A DNA stretch of 64,000 nt, taken from the NCBI GenBank assembly GCA_003344405.1, contig NOWV01000084.1, positions 248,001 through 312,000 on the forward strand, read 5' to 3'. Shown here in pieces: positions 27,439 through 41,809 of this stretch. The notes below the pieces were generated by a model that worked only from the letters and a program-made list of their open reading frames with translations, searched no databases and was not told where the DNA came from. Numbering within the stretch: position 1 is the stretch's first letter; each line of letters opens with the position of its first letter. The DNA comes from Trichoplax sp. H2. Lineage: Eukaryota > Placozoa > Uniplacotomia > Trichoplacea. The position numbers and the translations under genes were made by a program.

Positions 27439-30400
27439 ATGATGATCTTTAAAATTGAAATAATCAATGTTAGCTATGTCAAGAGATAGTCCACATTTCC
27501 ATTATAATACAATTATATTATATCATCTTAATATCTATTATCTTTTTCTAGGAAATTATCAAGTTCATCTCTATTTCAATATATTACGAAGGCCGTGCGA
27601 TATGAATATATTTATTTTATTCTTAAATTCTATTCTATTTTATCGCTTCTTTTTAAGTTTTCATGCCTTTATACTAATATACAGAAATGCACTGTAATTA
27701 TTAAAAGAATTAGATAGGATAGCAGGGTGCAGGTAGAAATGCATATTTTTTATGCTATAGATAATAAAATATAAAGGTATGTCATATAGCAGGAAAGAAA
27801 TTCCATTAATTGTTGTTCTGCTTTTCTGGTTTTGTTGAATGCATAAATTCTATCACCTCTTCCTTTAAAATTAATCAATTTGACTCGTTGCCATTAAAGT
27901 TATACTATTTTTAGTGTCAATGCATCTTGTTCTATTATCTAATAGGTTATAATTGTCTATACCCGTTCAAACACCATATGATCATTTTGATGCCATCAAA
28001 AAGAAAATATATATTGTCTGCAGAGGAAATTACTAGGCTAAGCTTTCTGCTCGCTTAAAAGACAGTGCAACAACATTAAAGATTATTATAAATTAAATTT
28101 TATAAAATCGAAACTTATATAATTATAGTCTCTTTAAAACTAAGGACTCGAAAAATATCATGATTAAAAAAGCGAAATAGTGAGAAATTTTTTAATAAAC
28201 ACCATTCTAATGGCATGAGATGATACCAATAGCAAATAATGAGCTCATCACGATCTGAATTGCGTAAGAGTTCAATACAAAACGTTTTAAGGCAATCTAT
28301 GTTAATAAGTATATTTAGCTAGTATATCTCATTTATCCGTATTAATGCCAAAGATATTAAGAAGATGAGTGTGCTGAAATAGGAGTTATGCATAATTTGA
28401 TAGAAAAGAAGCAGAATCATGCTATTTTTCATTAGGGCTAATCATATAATTCATTAAATTCATATACTGAAATATACAGTATACTTATAAATATATTCAT
28501 TACCTTTTTCGGCTTTCGTTTTGCGGACTAAGAATGATTTAGGCATGATGGAATAAGGAGAGAAATGTCTTGAAAAGGCTTGCTGCTGTTCTATCTTTGT
28601 ACACATATATGTACCTAGCTACTTTAATATGTAAACTACTTGATTTTATAACTACCGCAGTTATTTCAACTTCGTATGATATTTTTATTCCACGCCACCG
28701 TTGGAATGAGATTGCAAATAGTTCAAATGTAGGAATGGAGAGGATTAGTTAGTATATGGGTAAGCTAAGATTCCAAATTGGATAAAATTATTTGCAGTTG
28801 AGAGATGAGACAAATCTGCATATATGCCTCTCTATATAAATGTATATTTATATATATATGTGAATAGTAGTTGGAGGATTTAAAGTAAAAAAGGGATGGA
28901 GAGCAAAAATGTAGTCCTTGTTATTGATGTATAGCGCTATAGCTTAAATTGGTCAGGTTGAATGATTGTAAGCAGAGGTATGTGTAACTTGGATGGAGCA
29001 AACTGCAAAACTGATTGTGCCCACCCCTTTGCTCTGAGCTTTATTACTAGCTTGTGTTATTAGTTATGAATGAGAAAAGAAAAGGTAAATTGTGAACCAT
29101 AAACAATTGTAATATATGGTAAGATACAATGCAACAAATCAGCAGGCTCAGTTCACAATCGATTCAAAATTTTAATTTCAACAATATCCGCCTCGGTACT
29201 ATTATAATCAAATAATATTACACAGTTATACTTGATGTCTATGAACTGGCGGATAAAATAAAGATAGTGGTAATGCAGCTTTAGTAATAGCAGTATAAAT
29301 TAATGAATGAATTTGCTTTTACGTAAAACGATAAAACAAAAGAGAAATGAGCACTTAAAAGAAAAAAGGTGGGTAAGATGAAAAAGATGGAACGTTTCCT
29401 TTTTTAGCCTGAACTTGAGTAAAAAAGGGTCATTTTTTTTATCATTTGTAATCCCTACATATCCTAATTTGATCATATTGAGTAGAATATATTCAAATAT
29501 TTTTAAGGGAGGAGGAAAAGGTCAAAATGACGATATCTTGAATATAATGCAATATGAACTATCATTATTACGATTATTTATTGTAATGCAAAGGATGGGG
29601 CCAAAAAAATTGATTAGTAATTAATAATACAGTTAAAATTTGAAAAGAAGGAAAATAAAATAACATCTAAATAGCTCCATTTGAACCCATCTTAGTCTAG
29701 TATGAGCTATAGCTTTGACCGAAAGTCGCATATTTTATTTCTTGATCAAACTTATTATGATATACAACGTACGTTTACTCCGTCCGATATAATTGATTTG
29801 ATTGATTGATATGGCCTTTTTAAAGTTTAAACTAATGATAGACTCGGCTATTGTCAAGTAATAGGTGTTTATCTGGTTGCCTATCAACAAAAATGGTCGT
29901 TAAGGCAATCTAGACTTATTAGGAATTCCTCAAATTTGAACTTTTATCTGTTTAGAAAAGGTCCAAGTCATGACGATCATTCTAATTTTTATCTGTAAAT
30001 TGATTGAAAAACTTCCCTGCTATTCTGCTATGTCAAATTAAAGTAAGCTGAATGCAATCAATATACCATCCATTGCTGCCCAAGATTGATAACCTGATTT
30101 GCCTTGGTGAGATACCATTTCCTATTTTGGTAACACTTTAGCGTTGTCACGGTGACCAACAAATTGTTATGGTCAGTTTATCTCGTTGCTACATAACGAT
30201 TCTTTACAAATAACCTCCAAAGGTCTATCATAAGATAATGCGTTACCGTTAGTGTGCGATACGATTGTTCTACTAATTATTTATTTCATTTTATCATTGT
30301 ATTGGATCGAGAAAATATGATGGCTTAGTGTACTCAAGGTAGAAAAAATTAATCCATAATGTTAGACCTGTAAATGTGCAATAATGAGATTCAAGCAATT

Positions 30401-33400
30401 GAAAAGGTTAAAGGTAAAGACGTGGAATAGCGGTAGTATCATCACATAGAACAATTACGAATATGAACAACAATATTTCTATTTTTCCCTTCTAGAACCA
30501 AGTTCATTGTCTTTTGTTCATTTTTAGCACTATTTTAATACAGTCTGCAAATGGCCCACATACTATCGATCACACCGTTGCACTATGCAATCAACTGTAA
30601 ATGTGTTCCATAGAATTCAGATCAAATTCAATAGTCATGTCCGCAAAATAATGACCGAGTCTACAGGTTTTTATTTATGTCTACTAATTGCATTGGTATA
30701 ATTGCCAACATAATACGACTACGATGCTAGCTTAAATTTATATCGATTCACTTTTAACATTTCCTCTAAAAATGATCTAACATGAGTGATTGATTCGCTT
30801 CGACCCGACTATTATACCATAATGGACTAAAAGGATAAGTTATTCTTCTAGGATAGCGGATACCAGCCTACTTATTCAATACGATCATCTCATTGACTTC
30901 TGTCTTACTGCATTTACTATGCATAGTTTATTGATCATCATATGCCAATGATGGCCTATTTTTCATCATTGATATCTATCTTGTTCGTTATATATACATC
31001 GATCAAATCGATATAGATGTTATAATTTGCTAGAATATCGTATAATCAAGTTGTCTGAACATCATGGAATAAGTTAATTGTTAATAAGATATTGCATGTT
31101 GCATTATTTTATTTTTTTCTTTATGTATATTCTGTATAAATTATTTCAAGGTACAATGTTGTTTATGACAAAAATACATACCGTCGATGCAATAGGCTAA
31201 ATAGCCGTTTTTCTTGTCAACAATATTTATTACCTTAGCACTATATTGTAAAATCTATAGTGCATCTTCAATTCTCGTGACTTTCTACCAATCTAGAAGT
31301 AATTGTAATGAGCTAACAATAGCTGTATGATGATATTAATAATAATTATCCGCATCACCATAATAATTAATGTTCAAAATCGGAGTGGTCAATCATCGGG
31401 TCATAGCTAAGTTGATGATTCATTAAAGAATAAGTGATATGGAATAAATTTAGCTAGTAGAGGTAATAGATCAATAAAAGGGGTATGCTGATGACTAATG
31501 ATCGAGGTAGTCATGAGGTATGAGCTATTGTAAATCATTAAGGAGGTAAGTTGAACTTCAAATATTGATTGCAGCTCGGCTAAAAGAGCGGGTGTGAGAG
31601 GTGAAAGAAAACAAGAATGTACGGAACTTACCGATAGACGTCATCATGCATTTATAAATTAAGATTAATTATAAATGAAATAGCCTCAAATTTAACAGTC
31701 AAGTTATACTATTGATCTTATGACTTACAGAGGCTATCATTTTCTAGGTATAATTCGTAAGGACTAATTCTTTGACAAAGAATAACCATTATTGGACTAC
31801 AACTTGGGTGCATGTCATTTAATGTTCAAAGCTTATATTTATTTAACGTAACTTTATAAATGCAAAGTATGGTATACCAGTTGTAAGATCGAAATAAAGG
31901 GGTAAATGGTCTACTGCAATAGTCTAGTGGTGATGTAATATGCAATTTCGATACTTTACAAGATAGTACTAACCTCTACATACAGCTTTGACCTATCTTG
32001 AAATCGAAGAATTCAAGCTATTGAATAACCTACGAGCTTCTTAATAAGATCAAATTAGAACAAGCATAAAAACCATATTTTTTCGATCAATACAGTTTAA
32101 TTGAATCCGTCTATCTGCAGGAGAATGAACATTTGATGGTTACTCTCTTTCTAATCAGTAACATGCACTGATTTGAGTTGCTATACCTATATCAATATCT
32201 GCAAGTGGACAAAGTAATCGTTTAAAATGTTATGTTATAGTGGAGGATAATTATGATCCTTGAGATCTACTGTTGAATAGTGAACGACTTTTATCTTAAA
32301 TAATTTTGTACCCTATGTAGTATGATCAGTTTGAAAAGAAATAAACATTCTCAGTTGAACAAAACAGCTACAATAAAACAATATATTGTAGAATTATAGA
32401 AAAATAATCTTCCAAAGTAGGGCAGTAAGGAATGCTAAATTATTATTCTAATAGTTGTTAGCTAAAACTATGTATAGAGGCTACGAATGAATGATTTTAG
32501 TTGCAATTCAAACTTGCTTATTTCACCTGATAATGAGATAGGAAAAAGTCGATTTAGTATTGATCTCGATACACTATCTTAGCGATAAATACCTCCATAA
32601 ATCATTTAATATCCTCTCCAGTTTTACTTGCATCTACTTTCGATAAAGATACGTTATAAGATTCAAAGATTGAATCATCAGCATGCTCTATGATTACATT
32701 AATATTATAATAAGCGACAAGTTGAGCGCACTATTTGCTATAGACTAATAGATTGTATTAACATTAATTACAATAATTCTGCTTTATATTCTAGAATTGG
32801 AATTGTAGTGTGAAATCTAAAATTAAATTTATACCTATAAATAAAGTAAGGCATCAATAATACATCTTGCAATGGTATTTCGTTTAGATCTTAATTTAAG
32901 ATTGAACGACGAGCACTATTTCTGGGTTAACTATTTGGATCTTCTATTTTTCTAAATCATTTCCGAATCTGCTGTAATAACTTCTTTGTAAGTATCTATT
33001 GTATTTTCTTGTATAGAGTTATTTTTCTGGATATGGTATAAATTATCGTTGCTTCTAATCCGAAAATATTTTCATAGTCTTTTTTCCGTAGCTAAGGACC
33101 GCCGATATTATAACTAGTCTTATTGATAGGCAGTGCAGATGCAGCTGCATGCACATTTTGAGATGTTATTGACCGACATTCAAAAGAACAACTTGAAATA
33201 TTGAATTAAAATTAAAAGTCCACACTATAGATGATCTCTAATCCTTGCCATCTACAGAATGTGTTTTGAAGATAATTTGCAGACTTTATTATTTGGTTGC
33301 CAATGCAACGGATATTTTTTTCATTTATCCAGAAGTTTCATTTCCAGGAATATGTTAATTTAATTTGTAGTTGAAACAGTTGACTGAACGACAATAGGGA

Positions 33401-33560
33401 TGAAGTTTATTCTTTTTTCAACCTCTTCTGTTAGCAAACTAATTCTAATTGTACCTCCATCATTATTCATCGTCGTCACGAAATATTATCTAAGCTTTAT
33501 GGCTATTAAACTGGCCTTTCTAACGCATCGCTAGATGCAATTTCACTTTTATCTTATTAC
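27439..33560. other. FEZF upstream gene desert, no gene seen
   Basis: About 6 kb upstream of the FEZF start. Short frames (27467-27697, 28570-28752, 29415-29624) lack domains and splice context. TA-rich runs occur near 28834-28862. The FEZF promoter and any 5' UTR exon should lie at the left end, but no core promoter element stands out from the A+T background. Confidence 0.4.
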
Positions 33561-33569
33561 TAAATAATA

Positions 33570-34035
33570 GGAACTTTACTATATAGAGCTAACCCTTTCC
33601 AACCTATCGTACTATTCCTTATTCTACTAATGTACGTGGATAGATTGCCTTGAACTGAAATTCAAGAGGATATAGTGCTATCCTTTCCAATCTCTATTGT
33701 AATATTCCTTATTTCACTAGTGTATATGGATTAATTAAGACGATCTGAAAGGTCAATTAGATATGGAGCTAATCTTTCCTATTTCGATCGTATTATTTTT
33801 TATTCTACAAGTGTACATGGATAGATTGTGTCGATCTGAAAGTAAATAGGATATAGAGCTAACATTTCTCAATCTTCATCGTATTATTCCTAATGCTACT
33901 AGTGTACATGGATAGATTGAGTCGATCTGAAAGTAAATAGGATATAAAGCTAACCTTTCTCGCCCCTATCGTATTATTCCCTATTCTACTAGTGTACAAG
34001 GATAGATTGAATCGATCTGAAAGTAAATAAGATAG
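33570..34035. repeat. Tandem array, five units of about 92 bp
   Basis: Units start near 33587, 33680, 33768, 33860 and 33950. Each holds AGCTAACCTTTC, ATCGTATTATTCC, CTACTAGTGTACATGGATAG and GATCTGAAAGTAAATAGGAT. The last three copies are the most alike, so this is one of the younger arrays in the window. Confidence 0.85.
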
Positions 34036-37000
34036 GATACTACGAGTAGTTCATTCAATCTATGAACAATATAGATTACTCAGTAACTACTTTTGGCTCA
34101 TATTTTAGTACTATTTTTCAGCTGAGTTCAATCAATCATTTCACTGGCAAGAAATGGCTAGCCAGATTATACTATTAAATTTAGCTAAAGCTGTCAAATG
34201 ATCAATTTTGCAAATCAAACTTGGAGGGAATGGTAGTCGGAAGCGCTTAACTTTCAACTATTCACTTTTGATGCCGATCCATAGCCTTTTGTCCTACGTA
34301 TGATAATGAAAATACTATAAGCTATCCTATCCAATTCGATTTAGAACGATATCCATGCAAGGTATCGATGCTGTGAAGTATTCGTCTTCATTTCTAGATA
34401 CATTTCTAGGCTTTCAAACTTTTGCAGCCCAATGGGTGGAGTGTAACCCATTACAAGAATGATTGTTACCTATTCTAAATAGTGCGATCAAGTTGTATAC
34501 AAACTATAATGTTGGAGTCTATAGCAATACAGGATATAATGAAAGATCTCACTAAGTGCTGCATTCTTCTACAGATAATATACCCATGGTTGAAACTAAA
34601 AACTGCTAATACTATTAGTAATTCTATCCCTTTTATTATTTTAATTTAGATATTGTAAAAAATACAAATGATGACAAGGTCAACTAATTTAATTGGTAGA
34701 TTCCTCTATTCTTGGTTGATTATTCTATTAACAATTCTAATTCTATAAGATAATTATACATACAAATGTTCAAAGGAAAATGCTTTATTTGCCGATGGTT
34801 ATTGCTAGGATAAAATGATATTATGATTACAGTCTGATTGATGATTAGCGTATTCTCAACAAGAACTTGTTCGACATATTTATCTAGGCACGATAGCTAA
34901 TTTAAGACAGTTGGGCATCCATAAATAGTGTTTTCTATTCTTTATCTTGATAGGATGATGATAATGATATTGATCTTGTCCAATTCTTGCTCAAATAGTC
35001 ATTATTTTTCTTAATCGATCTAGAAAGTAGAGGGTAATAGGATACTTATGATCGACTTTTCTTTCATCTTGACCGCTCGCTTCATGAATATTCATGCCAG
35101 CGTACAAAGTCCTCTCTCATTTGCATATCTTGTCCTAAGAGTGGGCTGTTTGCCAATACTTTGCCCTCCATGCCACTTTGTATTATTGATTATAGTTTTG
35201 CCGCCTCCTTTTTCAAGATCATTGGGTGGTCCATCGTCTTGTTTTAGTTAAGAATAGATGTCAATGAAACACAAAATAGAAACAAGAATGGAAAAGCGGA
35301 TAGAATCCATTTGAAGACTGACAGCCATGTGCGATAGGGTAAGTCCTGTCTAGTTTATCGTTCATTAGCTTGGATTAGAGCATTTCTTAAAGTTTGATGC
35401 CAAGAGTTGGATGGCCAGTGGATGTCGGTCTGCTATGAAGTCATTATCCAAGTTGAGCAATTTCCATTGGGACCCCATTGAATATAATCAAGCTTATTTC
35501 CTTCATTAAGACAGAGGAAATACGTCAATAACTACAAAATCAAGGCATGTCTTGATAAGAATGATGCTTCTAAAGAAGGTTTACATAGATGTTGATGTAC
35601 ATGTCTACATTAGGTGCAATTGCGACCATGAAATGGGTCAGTTATCCATTATTACGTATTGTTTTTAACGGGTAACAGAACGATGAGCATGACTAATGAA
35701 CCCAATGGTTCTTTCTCTCTGATATAACAAATAGAAAAGCAATAATACTGATGTAATCGTTTGAAGAGTTTCCAGGAAGTAAAAAAATTCGTTAATTCTA
35801 CAAAAAATAAACAGCAATCATTAATCAATAACGTTACTCTCTGTTTTCTTACAATTTTATGGATGACTCTATAAATATAATTTTGTACTTTAGTCCCATA
35901 AAACAATCAATTAATTTATATTTTTTCTCTTTTCTAATGAGGCTGTATTTGCTATGCCTAGACTAGAATAGTAGCATCATTATTAATGGTGTCTATATAT
36001 TATTCATTTTTAGGGAGTTGGATGGGTGTTGCCAACTTCACTTTGGCTTTTATGCAAACATTTATTTTTTCCTCTTTTTTTCTATGTTCAGTCGACTGTT
36101 TATTGACTATTTAAATACATAATTAACAATTTAAACCTTGAGCTAGAAGTCGATATCATCTTGAGCTCAGTCAACGATGATGCTATAAGGAAATAAGCTT
36201 TTCTCACGCCACCTATGGCTTACGACATGCAATGTCTCCATTTCATCCATAGTCATCCATTCATTTCTATATTCTGTGCTGTACATGCAATGGCTCTTGA
36301 CACACTATTTTGTACCTATATGTCTTCTATTGGATACGAGATAATCTACTGATAGTATTTATCATTAATCTTATACAGTAATATAGGCTAATATACTATT
36401 CGATTCAGTAGATAATCAATATCATTGAATATCAGAAGTATTTCTATTGATTTCCTTTAGGTTAAATATAAATGCCAAGAGCTAATAAATTAATTATTAT
36501 GGTAACCTTAAATCGTCAGATTTAATATAGTATCCAATGAATGACGATTGTCTAGAGAGGAAAAAAACAACTCCATTTAAAATAGGAGAGGGGAAAAAAG
36601 CCAATCGTAATTGAATACTCAATCTGTGTTATTAGCTGGACAGATAGGGATAGTTATTGAATATCAACTGGGTACTTGTACAATCGTTCTTCTATCGAAG
36701 ATGGTGATCTGTTGATTTCATCGTCATTACTATCCTAGACGATGGGAAAGGAATCTATTGTATTGGATAGATAAAATACATATACTGAAAGAATATCTCC
36801 ATGGTCGACTGAAAGATCACTTACGGAATGGTGGCTCGACTTTCAATTTTAATGCAATGGATAGGAGAGGGCCAGAGCATCAAGGTGCAAAACCTTACAT
36901 CGAATTATAAATAACCAATCTGACTCTGAATATAGGACAATTGTTTAGTCAAGGCGATTGATGAGAGGAATGTCAATAGAAGAAATAACTGTAAACAACT

Positions 37001-39105
37001 AACTATTATTGACTTATTATGCAAGAATGATGCAATGTAATAAGCAACGGCAATTATTTATTATTTGCGATGAGGATAGAGGTAAATACCAAAGTAGGAT
37101 GCGGATACATTACTGTATATCTACCTATGGTATTTTACTTAGATGGTCTCCCGTCTGCTATTCAACATTGATAAGCATGCTTGTGGCATTGGTGATGAAT
37201 AACCTTTACCCCCTAGCTTAATTGAAATACCTTTATAAAATTTGCCATTAAATCCTTGTTGATAACGATAATATCGATTGCAACTATCATAGTCCAAGCT
37301 TGGTCCATCAATTATTAACTAAACTCTTCGATTCCATTCAATTTTAATAAAAAGTTAACTTATTTATAAAAGTGCAAAGCAATCCATAATGATTAAGATA
37401 TCAACCTAGATTCAATTGTGCTCTCATAATAATCAGCTCTCTCACTATGGCTAGAAATAAGACTTGAGTAGAGCTTACCGTGCAGAGTAGTGAATAAAAA
37501 TTGACTACCAATCTTGTCTGTGATAAACTTGAAATAATTCTTTTCTCAATGGCAAATCGTTCAGGCAAAAAATTATTTTCACTTTTTAGCTTACAATGTC
37601 CGTTAATTAATGTTTAATGTTTTCCTAGTCCATATTTTTCTATCTCATAGTCGTGCTATCTATTTCATTAGTCATGCTGATTAAGATTGGCGCATAAAAT
37701 TATCTACGCATCAAAGTAATTCAGTAGTGGGAATAAATTCTCTTCGCAATCTTGATGGCTAATTGGACAAGAAAGTATTATAATTTTCCATTGGAGATTC
37801 ATGACCGTCAATTTTATCCTCTCTTTATCCAATATTCCTATCTATTAGCAGCTATTCTCTACTACTAAATATAACAATAAATTATCCATATGTATTCTCC
37901 ATGGCGTACCTACTACCAATAATAAGGTAAATTTTGCTAAGATAGAGCATCAATTGCAATCACAGTAACTACCATAGGTTATTGATTAGAATTATTATTA
38001 CCGACAAATAAAATAGAGACGACTACAATCACTCATCAATTAATCATCACTAGTTAAAAAATTTTCAAGTACTATTTTTAAAAAATAAGACAGAGCTAAT
38101 ATTCACTCTATTTATAATTAATCGATGATTAGAACTAAAAATTAAGCCAGCTAAAGAATGATTTCTCAACCAAGGACTACGCTGACTTTTCAACCATGAC
38201 AAAGGTATTTTTTCACTATTTGGCTACTTACTCAGAGGGAAAAACTACTTTCTCTCCAAGATATTTTGATTTGAATAATATCCACTAGAGGCATCATTGA
38301 ATTGGTATGACTTTACTAGGGTAGAAAATTTAACTAATGACGCCTTTTTTCATGATTATTAACGTAGCGTTAGTGTCTTGAAAAATTATTCCTACAATCG
38401 ATGCCTAAATAGACAATAGGAGAAATGAAAAATAATTAATTATTTATAGGATAAATAAATGATGTTAAAAATGTACTCGTTATTTTTTTAACAGCACTTT
38501 GATTCATAAAACACGACTTTAGAATAGACGACTTTTCTCTTTCATCTTGACCCAATTAACTTTCATAATCAAAAGAATTTCACTATGCCATCTAAACAAC
38601 TCGACAGAAATAGTTTGTGGAAAAATAAAGTTCTTTCTCCCTAGAACGAGAAAGTTTTAAATTTTTACCCCTGGTGGTATTTCAAGAATTTAAATTAAAG
38701 AAAAAATAGGGTCAGAATAAAAAATTGAAAAATTATAATCAGGAATTGATGATCAAATACTAAACTCAAAGATACGTAATCTCTGAGTGCTAATTATAAT
38801 TACCCTTGCAGTTGTTTATGATATGCACAGATGTAGTCAATGATCCATAAAATATTGTTATAGAATACAACGGAACATTTGTTAACTACTGTAGTAAATC
38901 CTGTCTCAGTCTATACTTAGTTTGCACCCTAGCTCATTCTAAATTCTTACTCATTATTCTTACTACTTTTGGCGGTCATAAATTGTTGCAAGCCATCAAT
39001 TTTCATATAAGGTTAAAAGCCGTATGGTCTGATTGACTAAACATAAGAATCCCTTGAACAGCTCTAGCTTGCCTATTTATAGAGCTAATGAAGAGTTCTA
39101 ACTAA
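34036..39105. other. Gene desert, no gene seen
   Basis: About 5 kb without a supported exon. A locally less AT-rich patch at about 35040-35560 gives a 67-codon hydrophobic frame (35048-35251) with no recognisable domain. Frames at 35652-35906 (-) and 37009-37221 (+) are likewise unsupported. No repeat array was noticed. Confidence 0.4.
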
Positions 39106-39109
39106 TCCA

Positions 39110-40260
39110 TAACTCAATATCATATTGGTGGATCATTTTCTGACTATTTTATTTGCACTTTAATATCTATTTAAAAAATACTGCTCAAATGAATCATCGC
39201 TGCATGTAGAAAAAGATTGATTTCAACATCTAATCTAGTATCCAAGCATATTCGTATATGATATACGTATCATTTCTCCTATTTTTCTGACTAATCCATT
39301 AGTACTTAAAATAGACTAAAAGAAATAAATCATCTCAACATGTAGAAAGCGATTAATTTTAATATCCAATCTAGTGCCTAACCGCTTAATATCGTTGTAT
39401 TATTTTCCTGATTATTCTGTTAGTACTGAATAACTACATAAAAAATACCGTTCAAAATAGTCATCTCATCATGTAGAAAGTGACTAATTTTTAATATTTA
39501 GTTTAGTGTCCAAGTATGTATATCATATATATTAATATTGCATCATTTTTTGTATTTTTCTGACTATTCCAATAATGCCTTACTCAATCACTACTTAAAA
39601 GGCCGTTCAAAATATTCATCTCAAAAAATAAAGAGCGACTGATTTTAATATCCAATCTAGTGTCCATATACGTGTAGCTTAATAATGTCGTTGTATTATT
39701 TACCTTACCATTCCATTAGCACTCAATATGTACTCAAAATATGGTTTAAATTAATCATCTCAATATATGGAAATCCAGTGGTTTTAATATCGAATAAAGT
39801 GTCCAAGTTTGTACAATAATGTACTTAAAGTGCTATTCAAAAGAATCGTCTTAACATGTTAAAAGCAATTGCTTTTAATATACAGTATAGTCTCCGATTA
39901 CATATAGCTTAATATTATTCTACCATTTATCTGACTATTCCGTTAGTACTTAATATCCACATCTACATAACATCCTATTCAAATGAAGCATCTTAATATA
40001 CGGAAATCAGTCGATTTAATGTCCAATCTAGCGTCCAAGTGCATGCACATTAATTCACTTAAAATACTATTCAAAATAATCAACTCAGTATGAAGAAATT
40101 AGCTTATCTTAATATCTAATCTAGTGTCCCAGCATATACATTTACATTAATATTACTGTATTATTAAGTATCTGCTTAAAATGCTTTCCAAATTATCTAT
40201 CTTTACAAGGAAAAAATGGCCCATTTTAATATCAATTCAATGTCTGAAATACATACACAA
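39110..40260. repeat. Tandem array, about nine units of 90-150 bp
   Basis: The mark TTTTAATATCCAATCTAGTG followed by TCCAAG recurs near 39232, 39363, 39500, 39650, 39788, 39878, 40020, 40110 and 40230. Adjacent shared blocks are TTCCATTAGTACTTAATAT and ATCATCTCAACATGTAGAAA. Shorter units lack an internal block, showing indel-driven length change. Confidence 0.8.
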
Positions 40261-41800
40261 TCGATCATGCGAAAATCACTCCTAGAAATTACCAATTACA
40301 ATTTTACCCCTATTGCTGACTCTCATCATTCTGTTCTTATGATTTAATATCATGACTGCAGTTTCACTTTGAATAATTTCCTCATTAGACTAACTGATTT
40401 TTCACACCTAACTATAAATTACGACGATCATTGATAAGAAACGATAGCTTATTTTAATATGAAGAGTGCTTCAAAGTATTACTCAGTCTATATATCGTTC
40501 CCAAGCGCCCTTTTATGTAAAATCCAAAATACTTGTTATCGATACAATTATGATTTAGTCCTATTACCTAAGTAATCTTTGTAATTTCGTGCTAACTTCG
40601 CCTTTTTGAACTTATAAATTATCTTGATATCAAAGTATCACTTATTATATGCTATAAACAATACTTCAACATGTTCTAATCTACCCGTCTTGGTAGCATC
40701 ATTAACTCGTATCATTTTATAACTCATTGATGGAAATCGTTTTCTTCACTGTCCTAGAACAAAATTTTCATGATACCCTTAATGAGTCTTAAGAAATGAT
40801 CATTGCCTATCCATGAAGATATGCAAACATGAAACTTTCAACAATTTAGAACAAGCTGCACTATCCAGTTTAGTATCCCGATAATGAGAAAATCCTATAT
40901 GTTATTTACGCTTTTTTACGGTATTACCTATTGCTCACCACAATATTCAGTTAATATTTGTTTCTACCTAGTACACTGCCGGTCTTGTTCTAGCAACGGT
41001 AATATAAATAACGTAGCAGCATTAATTTCCTGATGATTTTAGCGTAGTTCTGGAATTGAATACATTCGACACAAATCATGATTCTAAGCCTAAAATCGTG
41101 CTTAATTGAATGCCAGGTTCAAGCTCTGCACATTTGCTAAAGGTGTTGTATACAGAAGTTAAACGCGTTAGGAGCTACCTTTGACCCTAACACGTAGAGT
41201 TACTCAAGACCGTTTTAACAGATTCAATTAATTAAAACTGAAATACGTAAGATGGTTATTTCTTTTATTTCTTGCAGTCTAAATATAAGCCATAGACTAA
41301 ACTAGCATTAGGGATAGATAGAATCTACCTTCATTTTTGCGATATTACTGCACCATTTTGATGTAAAAATCACTGACTTTCAGTGCTATTTGTTCACGAA
41401 ATCGTTCACTATAGTAGCTTATCGTTCAATATCATGCAAACTACGATAGACGATAGAGTGTGCAATAATTGACATGACTCGGAAGAGTTTAATAGTTGTT
41501 TTTATTTGCTTTCTTCTAAATTTATATCACACCTTCCATGATAATAATGATTAAATGATGGATAAACCAGAACTATCTCTCCACGACACCCATGCACTTG
41601 GCCATAGGAAATAGAGTATACGATTGCATACCTTTAAACGTTTTACTTTTTTGCATTTCGCTCCCTTCTAAGCTTATTACAGGTATGGCCGTGATGGCTA
41701 AACTATGGTGATCTTTTCACTCTTTCTTGACAGAATTGCGTGATAGAGAAGGTTATTTCAGAAATACAATCATTGTATGGGCTAACTACTATAGTAAAAG
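40261..41800. other. Spacer between two arrays, no gene seen
   Basis: No coding region, RNA gene or repeat was recognised over about 1.5 kb. Confidence 0.4.
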
Positions 41801-41809
41801 AAATAACTT

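Noticed and set aside
35048-35251. 67-codon frame in a less AT-rich patch
   Set aside because: No domain, weak start context and no neighbouring exon; the patch itself is noted in the features.
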